A model generated the notes under the pieces. The model did no database searches. It saw nothing but the letters and a program-made list of their open reading frames with translations, and was not told the DNA's origin. Below are positions 50,950 to 59,400 of a stretch of 64,000 nucleotides of DNA, in pieces. This DNA comes from Acidobacteriota bacterium (GTDB lineage: Bacteria > Acidobacteriota > Thermoanaerobaculia > UBA5066). Numbering within the stretch: position 1 is the first letter of the stretch; every line of letters begins with the position of its first letter. Location: NCBI GenBank assembly GCA_008363385.1, contig RHKY01000004.1, positions 113,500 through 177,499 on the forward strand. Direction: 5' to 3'. The position numbers were made by a program, and so were the translations under genes.

Positions 50950-51447
50950 TCAGGCCTCCACCGGGGTGACGACGAGGAGGACGGCCTCGAGCATCCGCCG
51001 GACGCCCACCGCCGGCCGGGACGCGCCGAGCGCCTCCGACGCCTCCTGCATCCGCTTCCGGACGAGGTCGACGACCTCGCCGGGCTTCCTCGCCAGCTCG
51101 GGGAAGCGGAACTCGGCGCCCCCGTTCACGGCCCGGTAGGCCTCGCGAAGGAGGCCGCCCGGCTCACCGTCGGGGGTGGCGCCTCCGGCGAGGAGCGTGC
51201 GCGCCCGTGCCACCTGCCGTGGCCACTCCCCGGGGACGCCGGAGGACGGGGCCGCCTCCGAGACGGCGTCGAGGAGGGCGAGGAGACCGGCCCGGCGGTC
51301 GGCGTCCGTGGAGCGCTCGTCGAGGAGGAGCTTCGTCGCCTTCTCCAGGCTCGCGCCGCCCGGGGCGGGCGCGGGCGTCGTGCCCGGGCCGGACGCGAGG
51401 AGGGCCGCGACGATCGCCGCGGCGGGAAGGAGGAAGAGGTTCTTCAT
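50950..51447 (-). CDS. Secreted hypothetical protein
   Basis: The 165-residue protein has a short signal peptide (MKNLFLLPAAAIVAALLASG) and an Ala/Glu-rich, probably helical, mature part. GGGAGG lies 8 bases before the ATG at 51447. No family is recognised. It lies upstream of the ECF operon on the same strand (55 bases before the sigma gene start) and may be regulated with it. Confidence 0.65.
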   Translation of the reverse strand: MKNLFLLPAAAIVAALLASGPGTTPAPAPGGASLEKATKLLLDERSTDADRRAGLLALLDAVSEAAPSSGVPGEWPRQVARARTLLAGGATPDGEPGGLLREAYRAVNGGAEFRFPELARKPGEVVDLVRKRMQEASEALGASRPAVGVRRMLEAVLLVVTPVEA

Positions 51448-51541
51448 TCCGGGGCCTCCCGGGCGGCCCGCGTCGGGGCCGCCTCACCCGGAAGCCGTGG
51501 CGGGGTCGGGTGTCGTTTACCCGCCCCCGCCCGGCGGGGCC

Positions 51542-52081
51542 TCAGGAACCCTTCTTCGCGACCCCCAGCTCGGCCAGCCGCTTCGCCACGTCGGGGCCCG
51601 CGGTCGAGGCCTTCACCTCCCGGTCGACGTACAGGAGCTTGCCGTCCTTTCCGACGTAGAAGGTCCACCGGAACGGGGCCTTCCGCTCGGCGTTCACGAC
51701 GCCGTAGGCCTTCGCCACGGACCCGTCGGGATCGGCCAGCATCGGGTAGTCCGCGTCGAGGGACTTCGCGAACCGGGTGATCTCCTCGACGGGGTCGACG
51801 CTCGCCGCGAAGTAGGCGACGTCGAACTTCCGGATCTCCTCGCCGCTCTCACGGAGCGACTTGCACTCCAGCGTTCACCCTCCGGTGAACGCCTTCGGGA
51901 ACCACGCCAGGACGACGACCCTCTTCCCCGCGTGCTCGGAGAGGGAGTGGGTCTTCCCGTCCGAGCCGGCGAGCGAGAAAGCGGGCGCCGGGTCCCCGGC
52001 GGCCAGGGGCTTCGCCTCCTGCGCCGTCAAGGGGAACGCCAGTGCCAGGGCCCCGGCGGCGAGGGGGAGCAGCTTGCGCAT
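51542..52081 (-). CDS. Selenocysteine-containing peroxiredoxin (in-frame TGA), exported
   Basis: The frame runs from ATG 52081, with a full AAGGAGGT ribosome site, to 51542, giving 179 residues if the TGA at 51875-51877 is read as selenocysteine. The signal peptide is LLPLAAGALALAFPLTAQ. The AhpC/TSA core reads LAWFPKAFTGG-U69-TLEC73KSLRESG. Relatives have Cys at position 69, the peroxidatic residue, so the TGA falls exactly on the catalytic site while the reading frame continues well on both sides. ADPDGSVAKAYGV and YVDREVK complete the fold. A hairpin lies just after the TGA. With selD 5 kb away, a functional selenoprotein is more likely than a pseudogene. Confidence 0.88.
51853..51869 (-). 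promoter_or_regulatory. Candidate bacterial SECIS hairpin
   Basis: The mRNA immediately after the UGA (positions +6 to +22) can form GGAGUG-CAAGU-CGCUCC, a 6-bp stem with a GU in its 5-base loop. Flanking CGCU and AGCG can extend the helix around a bulge. The loop is somewhat closer to the UGA than in typical elements. Confidence 0.5.
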
Positions 52082-52127
52082 CGCGACCTCCTTCCCCGAC
52101 ATTGTGAGCCACACGCCCGGCCCGGCC

Positions 52128-52547
52128 TCAGCCGAAGCTCGACGCCACCATGATGCAGGCGTCGTGGACGGTCCGGAACGGCCCGCGCGCGGCGATCTCG
52201 AGCGCCTCGTCGTCGAAGCTCCCGTCCTGCAGCCAGACGGCCGGCAGGCCGAGCCGCGCCGCCTCCTCGAGGACCTTCTTCGTGACGGCCGGCGGCGTCA
52301 CGACGTTGACGAGGTCGACCGGCCCGGGCACCTCGGCGAGGCTCGGGTAGGCGGGGAGCCCCGCGATCTCCTTCTCGCGCGGGTTGACCGGCAGCACCGT
52401 GAACCCCTTCCCCGCGAGGTTCCTCACGATCACGTTTCCGTACTTGGCCGGGTCGTTCGAGGCTCCCACCACCGCGATCCGCGTCCCGGGCCCCCGCCGC
52501 CTCACGATCTCCATCACTTCCGCCGGATGCGCGTCCATCCTCTCCAT
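52128..52547 (-). CDS. CoA-binding protein (YccU-like)
   Basis: The 139-residue protein has the Rossmann-like CoA-binding core: IAVVGASNDPAKYGN, VLPVNPREKEIAGLPAYPSL, VDLVNVVTPP and AVWLQDG. It binds CoA or acyl-CoA; no catalysis is known for the family. It lies 46 bases upstream of the peroxiredoxin start and may be cotranscribed with it. Confidence 0.88.
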   Translation of the reverse strand: MERMDAHPAEVMEIVRRRGPGTRIAVVGASNDPAKYGNVIVRNLAGKGFTVLPVNPREKEIAGLPAYPSLAEVPGPVDLVNVVTPPAVTKKVLEEAARLGLPAVWLQDGSFDDEALEIAARGPFRTVHDACIMVASSFG

Positions 52548-52560
52548 CCCTCACCTCTCG

Positions 52561-52590
52561 AAAACGGGGTCAGCGAAAATGGGGTCAGAG
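52561..52590. repeat. 15-bp tandem repeat of the GGGGTCAG type
   Basis: AAAACGGGGTCAGCG and AAAATGGGGTCAGAG are adjacent direct repeats, followed by GTTCTACGTTCTACGT (52594-52609). The sequence resembles short repeat tags linked to REP-associated transposases. It lies in the gene-free stretch 52548-52824 upstream of glnA. Confidence 0.55.
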
Positions 52591-52785
52591 CTCCGTTCTA
52601 CGTTCTACGTCCGCTGCCTTCCGCACGGCCGGCCGGAGCACCGTCCGCCCTCCCCCGCACCCGACAGCGTACGACCGCACCGGATCGACTCCCGCCAATT
52701 CCATCATTCCCTCGGAAGTACGTCGCGACGAGCGCTCCGGATTCCGATTCCGCCCCGGCCGCGCCGGAGAGGGCCGCCGCGCGGT

Positions 52786-52791
52786 TATCCT
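52786..52791 (+). promoter_or_regulatory. -10 element upstream of glnA
   Basis: TATCCT lies 33 bases before the ATG at 52825, with GGAGGAG (52813-52819) as ribosome site. Confidence 0.4.
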
Positions 52792-52824
52792 CTCCTCCCG
52801 GGCTCGCGACCGGAGGAGTGGCGC

Positions 52825-54243
52825 ATGTTCCGTAGCTTCGACGAGGCCGACACCTTCATCTGCGACAAGTCCATCGAGATGGTGGACCTCAAGTTCTGCG
52901 ACCTGTGGGGCCGGTGGCACCACGTGACGATCCCGGCGGGCCGCTTCACGCCGACGCTGATGGAGGAGGGCGTCGGCTTCGACGGCTCGTCGCTGGGGTT
53001 CAAGGCCGTCAGCTCGGGGGACATGGTCCTCGTGCCCGACCTGGCGACGGGCTTCGTAGACCCGTTCTGGGAGGTCCCCACCGTCTCCTTCGTCTGCACG
53101 ACGCTGGAAGCGGACACCCGCCAGCTGTTCCCCTACGACCCGCGCTCCATCGCCCGGCGCGCCGAGGCGTTCCTCCGCGAGAGCGGAATCGCGGACGAGA
53201 GCCGCTGGGGACCCGAGTACGAGTTCTACCTCTTCGACGGCGTCTCCTACGAGAACCGGATGAACGCCGCCTCGTACCGCGTCGAGTCTCGCGAGGCCGA
53301 CTGGAAGAGCCACGAGCTGGGGAGCGGCTACTCGATCCCCCGCCACGGCGGCTACCACGCGATCCCGCCGCAGGATCAGCTGGCCCCCGCCCGGACCCGG
53401 ATCGTCCGCAACCTCGAGGCGATGGGCGTCGAGGTGAAGTACCACCACCACGAGGTGGGGGGCCCCGGCCAGTGCGAGATCGAGACGCCGATCTTCCCGA
53501 TGCTCCAGGCCGCCGACGCGACGCTCCTCGTGAAGTACGTCACGCGGATGACCGCGGCGCAGATGGGGCTCACGGCCACGTTCATGCCCAAGCCCCTCTA
53601 CGGCGAGGCCGGCTCGGGAATGCACTTCCACCAGCACCTCGTCAAGGACGGCCGCAACCTCTGCTACGACCCGGCCGGCTACGGGACGATCAGCGACCTG
53701 GCGCGGAGCTACATCGCCGGCCTCCTCCTGCACGGCGGGGCCGTGATGGCCTTCACGAACCCGTCGACGAACTCCTACCGGCGGCTGATCCCCGGCTTCG
53801 AGGCGCCGACCAGCGCCATCTACTCGCTAGCCAACCGCAGCGCCGCGATCCGGATCCCGAAGTACGCCAACCGCCCCGAGACGGCGCGGTTCGAGTTCCG
53901 GCCTCCCGACGCCACCTGCAACCCGTACCTGGCGATCTCGGCGCAGCTCCTCGCCGGGATCGACGGCATCCGCAAGGGCCTCGACCCGACCGAGCTCGGG
54001 TTCGGGCCGGTGGACGAGGACGTCTTCCTCTGGCCGGCAGAGAAGCGCGCCACGATCAAGTCGCTCCCCACCTCGCTGGACGCCGCGATGGACGCCCTGG
54101 AGGCGGACCACGAGTTCCTCCTCGAGGGGAACGTCTTCAGCGAGGACCTCGTCCAGCGCTGGGTCACCCGGAAGCGCGCCGAGGAGCGCGAGGTGCGGAA
54201 CCGGCCGCACCCGTACGAGATCGAGCGGTACTACGACCTCTGA
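52825..54243 (+). CDS. glnA: Glutamine synthetase type I
   Basis: The 472-residue protein has the beta-Grasp N-terminal domain with VGFDGSSLGF, the ATP/metal region with GPEYEFYLFDG, HHHEVGGPGQCEIE and MHFHQHL, and the substrate loop NPSTNSYRRLIPGFEAP. It condenses glutamate and ammonia using ATP. At the place of the adenylylated tyrosine of E. coli (NLYDLP) this protein has DVFLWP, with Phe, so adenylylation control appears impossible. Feedback or other control is likely instead. The start is chosen for GGAGGAG and family length. Confidence 0.95.
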   Translation: MFRSFDEADTFICDKSIEMVDLKFCDLWGRWHHVTIPAGRFTPTLMEEGVGFDGSSLGFKAVSSGDMVLVPDLATGFVDPFWEVPTVSFVCTTLEADTRQLFPYDPRSIARRAEAFLRESGIADESRWGPEYEFYLFDGVSYENRMNAASYRVESREADWKSHELGSGYSIPRHGGYHAIPPQDQLAPARTRIVRNLEAMGVEVKYHHHEVGGPGQCEIETPIFPMLQAADATLLVKYVTRMTAAQMGLTATFMPKPLYGEAGSGMHFHQHLVKDGRNLCYDPAGYGTISDLARSYIAGLLLHGGAVMAFTNPSTNSYRRLIPGFEAPTSAIYSLANRSAAIRIPKYANRPETARFEFRPPDATCNPYLAISAQLLAGIDGIRKGLDPTELGFGPVDEDVFLWPAEKRATIKSLPTSLDAAMDALEADHEFLLEGNVFSEDLVQRWVTRKRAEEREVRNRPHPYEIERYYDL

Positions 54244-54334
54244 CGGCCGCCCGCGCGGGTCGAGCGGTTTCGCCGAATCGGGCGGTCCGGGGGGACGCGC
54301 CCCGGACGCTCGCGGGCGCGGCCGGATCGCCCGA

Positions 54335-54363
54335 TTGACGCTCCACGGGTGAAGCACTAGCCT
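54335..54363 (+). promoter_or_regulatory. Sigma-70-type leaderless promoter
   Basis: TTGACG (54335-54340), a 17-base spacer and TAGCCT (54358-54363) lie directly before the ATG at 54370, with 6 bases between. There is no Shine-Dalgarno. This is the clearest leaderless promoter in the window. Confidence 0.75.
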
Positions 54364-54369
54364 ACCCTC

Positions 54370-55533
54370 ATGAGACGTGCAGCGACATGCCTGGCCGTCG
54401 CGTTGGGAGTGACGTTCCTCGGGACCGGATGCGGGCCGAAGGCCGCGACCCCCGACATCGGCGTCGGCCTCCTGGCCGAGCTCACCGGCGAGCTGGCCGC
54501 CGTCGGCCAGTCCTGCAAGAACGGGGCTGAGCTGGCCGCCTTCGACGTCAACGAGGGGGGCGGCTTCCGGGTCGGGGAGGAGATCCACGGCATCCGGCTC
54601 GTGGTCGAGGACACGGCGAGCCGTCCCGCGGCGGCGGCCGAGGCCGCGCAGCGGCTGATCGCCGACCCGAAGATCGTCGCGCTGATCGGCCCGAGCGCCT
54701 CGCTCGGCGCCCTCCCCGTCGCCGCGGTCGCCGAGTCGTCGAAGATCCTCATGATCTCCCCCTGGTCGACCCACCCGTCGCTCACCCTGGACGCGACGAC
54801 CGGGCAGCCGAGGCGCTACGTCTACCGCGCCTGCTACACGGACGACTTCCAGGCGAGGTTCCTGGCGCGCTTCGCCATCGACTACGAGCGGACGAAGAAC
54901 GCCGCCATCCTCTACGAGTCGAACTCGGAGGCGCCGAAGACGCAGGCCGAGCTGTTCAAGAAGGAGTTCGAGGCGCTCGGCGGCTCGGTCGTCGCCTTCG
55001 AGGCGTACGAGACGGGGACGAAGGACTTCGCCGCGCTGATGAAGAAGGTCGTCGAGGCCAAGCCCGAGATCGTCTTCCTGCCGAACTACTACACGGACGT
55101 CGCGGTGCAGCTGAAGCAGGGGCGCGAGGCCGGGCTCAAGGTGCCGTTCCTCGGCAGCGACAACTGGAACGCCGAGCAGCTGCTGAAGCTCGCGCCCAAG
55201 GAGGTCGAGGGCTCCTTCTTCCCGGGGCACTACTTCCCGGGCGCGCGCGTCGACGCCGTGGCGAAGTTCGTCACGACGTACAAGCACCGGTTCGGGCACG
55301 ACCCCGACGACGTGGCCGCGCTCGCCTACGACTCGGTCGTCCTCCTCACGCGCGCCATGGAGGCCGCCTCCGCCCCCGCGCGCGAGCCGATCCGCGAGGG
55401 GATGGCGAAGATCCCGTCGTTCGAAGGCGTCACCGGGAAGATGACCTTCCGCACGGCCGACCCGATCAAGAGCGGTGCCATGCTGAAGGCGAGCGGCGGC
55501 AAGATCGCCTTCGTGACCTCGATCGACCCGTAG
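54370..55533 (+). CDS. Branched-chain amino-acid-type ABC substrate-binding lipoprotein
   Basis: The 387-residue protein has a lipoprotein signal ending in FLGTGC, then a periplasmic binding fold of the Leu/Ile/Val type: GVGLLAELTGELAAVGQS, ALIGPSASLGA, FLPNYYTDVAVQLKQ. The C-terminal lobe is complete. No permease or ATPase gene is adjacent. It may serve a distant transporter or act as a sensor lectin. Confidence 0.88.
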   Translation: MRRAATCLAVALGVTFLGTGCGPKAATPDIGVGLLAELTGELAAVGQSCKNGAELAAFDVNEGGGFRVGEEIHGIRLVVEDTASRPAAAAEAAQRLIADPKIVALIGPSASLGALPVAAVAESSKILMISPWSTHPSLTLDATTGQPRRYVYRACYTDDFQARFLARFAIDYERTKNAAILYESNSEAPKTQAELFKKEFEALGGSVVAFEAYETGTKDFAALMKKVVEAKPEIVFLPNYYTDVAVQLKQGREAGLKVPFLGSDNWNAEQLLKLAPKEVEGSFFPGHYFPGARVDAVAKFVTTYKHRFGHDPDDVAALAYDSVVLLTRAMEAASAPAREPIREGMAKIPSFEGVTGKMTFRTADPIKSGAMLKASGGKIAFVTSIDP

Positions 55534-55562
55534 GCGGCGGGGCCGTCGCGGGACCCGGACCG

Positions 55563-55568
55563 TAGAAT
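55563..55568 (+). promoter_or_regulatory. -10 element of the NTase pair
   Basis: TAGAAT lies 7 bases before the ATG at 55576. This favours that ATG over the one at 55567, which overlaps the hexamer. Confidence 0.5.
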
Positions 55569-55575
55569 GCCCCGG

Positions 55576-55833
55576 ATGCCGAAGCGGTCCGACCTCGTGG
55601 CGTTCGCCCGGCGCGACTGGGAGGAGCTGGCTCGCTCGAAGGCGTCGTTCTGGGAGGAGGTCCGCCGGAGCCAGGGGCTCGACGCGGTCTTCGCAGCCGT
55701 CGAGTCGCTCCGCGCCCTGGCCGCCGAGGGGCACCCCGGGTGGCCCGACGACGCCGATCGGCAGGAGGATCTCCGGACCCACCGTCGCGTCGCGGAGGCC
55801 CTGGCCCGTGCCGGGCGCGCCCGGCGTCCCTGA
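55576..55833 (+). CDS. Small partner protein of a nucleotidyltransferase-like gene
   Basis: The 85-residue protein (MPKRSDLVAFARRDWEELAR) is helical, rich in Arg, Glu and Ala, and has no known motif. It overlaps the nucleotidyltransferase gene by 26 bases. The order small gene then NTase gene, with overlap, matches type II or type IV toxin-antitoxin pairs, but neither activity can be seen from sequence. Confidence 0.65.
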   Translation: MPKRSDLVAFARRDWEELARSKASFWEEVRRSQGLDAVFAAVESLRALAAEGHPGWPDDADRQEDLRTHRRVAEALARAGRARRP

Positions 55834-56389
55834 GGCGCTGGCGGCCCTGGCCGCCGCCCTGCCCGGCCTGTGCGACGGCTGGTACCTCTTCGGCGCGCAG
55901 GCAGTCCAGGTCTGGGGCCAGCCGCGCTTGAGCGTGGACGTGGACGTCACCGTCCGCCTCGGGTCCCGCGACGTCCCGTCCTTCGTGGCCGGGATGCGGA
56001 GCGCCGGGTTCGAGCTGCGCGTCGAAGACCGGGACGACTTCCTTCGAAGGACGAGCGTCCTGCCGTTCGTCCATTCCGGGACGAGTGTCCCCGTCGACGT
56101 CGTCCTCGCCGCGTCGGGTGCCGAGGAGGAGTTCCTCTCCCGTGCCCGCGTCGTCCGGATCGCGGGCGCGGAGGTGCACGTCATCAGCCCCGAGGACCTC
56201 GTCGTCACGAAGGTCCTCGCCGGGCGCCCCAAGGACCTCGAGGACGTCCGGGGGATCCTCCGCAGCCGGCCCGACCTCGACGAGGCCCGCGTCCGCGCGC
56301 TCCTGTCGCTCCTGGAGGAGGCCCTGGGGCAGTCGGACCTCGTCCCGTCCTTCGAGGCCCAGCGGCGGGCCGTCACCCCCCGTCGCTAG
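55808..56389 (+). CDS. Nucleotidyltransferase-fold protein (AbiEii/DUF6036-like)
   Basis: The 193-residue protein contains WYLFGAQAVQVWGQPRLSVD followed by VDVTV, the pattern GAQA-x-WG-x2-R-x(2)-D-x-D typical of minimal nucleotidyltransferases of toxin-antitoxin and abortive-infection systems. The metal-binding aspartates D-V-D are present; the first glycine motif is GA rather than GG/GS. HVISPEDLVVTKVLAGRPKD is a second family segment. GTG 55808 is used as start and makes the two genes overlap by 26 bases. Confidence 0.78.
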   Translation: MPGAPGVPEALAALAAALPGLCDGWYLFGAQAVQVWGQPRLSVDVDVTVRLGSRDVPSFVAGMRSAGFELRVEDRDDFLRRTSVLPFVHSGTSVPVDVVLAASGAEEEFLSRARVVRIAGAEVHVISPEDLVVTKVLAGRPKDLEDVRGILRSRPDLDEARVRALLSLLEEALGQSDLVPSFEAQRRAVTPRR

Positions 56390-56436
56390 CCGGGTCCGTC
56401 CCGGGCTCCCTCTCTCCCGGCGCCCGGAGACCCGCC

Positions 56437-59400
56437 TCAGCCCGGCGGCAGCACCGTCACGAAGCGCTCCACGGGGTGAGGGCCCTTCTCCTTCAACTCG
56501 CTGCCGCGGAAGACCGCCCAGCCGGGGAGGCCGGAGACGTAGGCCTTCGTCATCTCGTGGAGCTCGAGCGCGGAATTGGCGGCGACGAGGGCGAGGGCCC
56601 GCTTCGGGTTCCACGGGTTGGGGAGGACGAGGAAGAGCCCGTCCTCGGGGCGCGCGTACGTCCGGCCGTTCCAGCGGAAGTAGCCGTCGCCGAGGACGCC
56701 GGGGAGCTTCTCGGAGACGCGTGCCGCGAGCGCGTTGTCGCCGGGGCCGCCGAGGACGATCAGGTCGTGCCCGGCGAGGTCCTCGTCGGTCACCTCGCCG
56801 TCCTTGGCGACGGGGCTCAGGAGCTCGGAGTACGCGTCGGCCAGCGTCGTCTGGAAGCGGAACGCCAGCGTCCGGCTCGCCTCGACCTGGCGGCTCGTTC
56901 CGTGGACGATCAGCGTCCGGTCGAAGTCGTCGGCGAAGCTGGCGAACGAGAAGACGCGGTCGGTCGGGACCGGGACGTCCCGCCCGGCGTCGAAGGTGAC
57001 CTTCTCGGGGCGGGCGGCGAGCGTGTACCGCAGCGTCGCCCGGGCGGTGTCGAGCTCGTACGGGAAGAGGGTGCGCTTCCCTCCCGCCTCCACGGCGACG
57101 GTCCCCGCCAGCGGCCAGGCCGGCGCGGGCTGCGTCACCTCGACGAGGACGGCCCACCTCTTCCCGTCCCTCCGGACGGTCACGGCGGCCGTGGGGTCGG
57201 GCAGGCCTGCGCGCTCGATCCAGGGCCGGACCAGCGGGGCCACGTCCCTCCCGGCGACCTCCGAGGCGAGCTCCAGGAAGTCCGCCGTCCGGACCTCCTT
57301 CCCCGCGAAGCGCGTGTGCAGCGCGTCCATCACCTTCAGGAACCGCTCGTTCCCCAGCCGCAGGCGGAGCTGGTGGAGCGCGAAGGTCCCCTTGACGCGG
57401 GGGATCTGGTAGGGGCCGTACCGGTCGTAGGCGCGGGTGGCGGCGACCGGGACGACGTCCGGCTCGCGGGAGAGGATCCACTGGAGGCGCGCGGAGAGAC
57501 CGGCGAGGTCGTTCCGGAGCGACTCCTCCGCCTTGCCGGGCTCGTCGGGGAGGCCGTTCAGGAGCTGCCAGTAGGCCGCCGAGCCGCTGACGAGCCAGCC
57601 GTCGCCGTCGGTGGCCGAGAAGATCGAGCCGCGCCAGAGGCGTCGCTTGTCGACCCGGTAGCGCCCGGCGACGTCTCCGAGCTCCGACGACGGGGCCTTC
57701 GGCGAGGCCGCCCCCTTCGCCGCGCCCGACCGGCGGGCCTCCTTCAGCTTCTCGGTGACCCAGATCGGGCTGAACGTGGCGTACCCGAGCGACAGGTGCG
57801 GGACGGCCCCGGGGAGGTCCGGCATCCGCCGGCTCCCGGCCTGCGGGAACTTCTCGCGCAGCGTCACCTTGCCGTGGTTGGCGAGGAAGACGAGCTTCTC
57901 GGCCATCTCGGCGTTCGTCACCTTCCCGTCGCAGGCGTGGGGGCGGTTGACCGGCGAGGAGTTCCAGAAGTCGATCAGGGCGTTGGCGTCGATCGCCCCC
58001 TTCTTCTCCTCCCAGAACCTCCGGAAGGCGACGTCGCGGTTCCACGCGGAGAAGACGGCGTCGAACGGTGCGCCGTCGGGCTGGACCGCGTACTCCTTCC
58101 TCACCTCGTCGTCGCGGGCGTTGTTGTTGGCCCAGAGGAAGCCCGGCGTCCCGAACGGGGCCGGGTCGTCCGTGGACCGCCAGAGCCTGTCCTTCGCGGT
58201 GCCGAGGAGGTACATGGCCGCCTCGTTCCTCTTGACGTCGGCGATCGGCCAGTCGTTCGTGTAGAGGCCGTTGTTCCTGGTGCGGAGGATCTCCACCACC
58301 TCGTCGACGGAGGAGGCGTACTGGGCGGCCCGCCGGATCCTGTAGCTCTGCGGCGTGCCGGCGGGGTCGAAAGGCGTCTGGGCGACCGTCGTCTCGCCGA
58401 TCAGGATCCCGGCTGAGTTCATGTAGAAGTCGGTCCCCGAGTGGATCCCTCCCGGGAAGGTCTGGAAGACGAGCCGGTGCCCCTTCGCCGGGACGAGGTC
58501 GAGCATCACGTTGAAGTGGACTCCGGTGTAGCCGGACCACATGAAGACCTGCCCGAAGACGACGCGCCCGTCCTTCGTCGCGGGGCCGGTCGCCGAGAGC
58601 GCCGAGCACTTGTGCTTCTCGTCGGGGACCTGCATCTCGTCCTCGGCCGACAGGAAGCTCTTCCCGGTGAGCGCGTTCGGCGCGACCCTCAGCGCGCTCT
58701 TGAGCTGCCCCAGGTCGACGACCGAGTTGAGCGTGACGACGTCGAGGAGGTCGAAGGGACGCCCGTCCAGCTTCGCCCCGGCTCGCGCGGCGCCGTCGGC
58801 GATCCCCTTCATCTCCGTCAGGACCTCCTCGTCGAAGCCGCGGAGCATCAGGGCGTCGGCCAGGAGGCGCAGCTGGGACCACCCGGCGACCCAGTCCTTG
58901 CCGTCCTCCTGGCGGCCCAGCTTCTGGGCGTAGGCGGCCATCTCGTCGGCGAGCAGGTACCCGTGCTGGTAGCCGCGCGGGTAGGGCTCTCCCTCGACGT
59001 GGACGAAGATCCAGCCCTTCTCGTCGTACCTGTAGCCCTCGCCCACCCAGCGGACGCGCTCGAGGGGGATCAGGGCCGAGACGTCGTCCACCTCCTCGAG
59101 GAGGACGTCGTCGAACCAGGCCTTTCCGCTCGCGGCGCCGTTGCGGCCCAGGTGGAGCCGCACGCGGTCCATCGAGGCCGTGGCGAGGAAGACGGTCTCC
59201 ACCCGGGTGAACCCGCGCGTGCCGCCGACGGCGGGCGAGTGGTTCGTGAACGGGAACGACTCCATCGTCAGGCAGGCCGCGACCGGGGTCGGGTAGCGCG
59301 CGATCGGGTCGGAGACGGCCGCCTCGGTGCGGACCCACGCCGAGAGGCGGTAGGCCTTCCCCACCTCCAGGCTCACGGGGCCGGAGACGAGCGTCGTCGA

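Noticed and set aside
51542-52114. Two separate short genes or a nonsense-mutated peroxiredoxin pseudogene
   Set aside because: The TGA coincides with the catalytic Cys position, the frame is intact on both sides, a hairpin follows it and selD is nearby. A selenoprotein explains it better.
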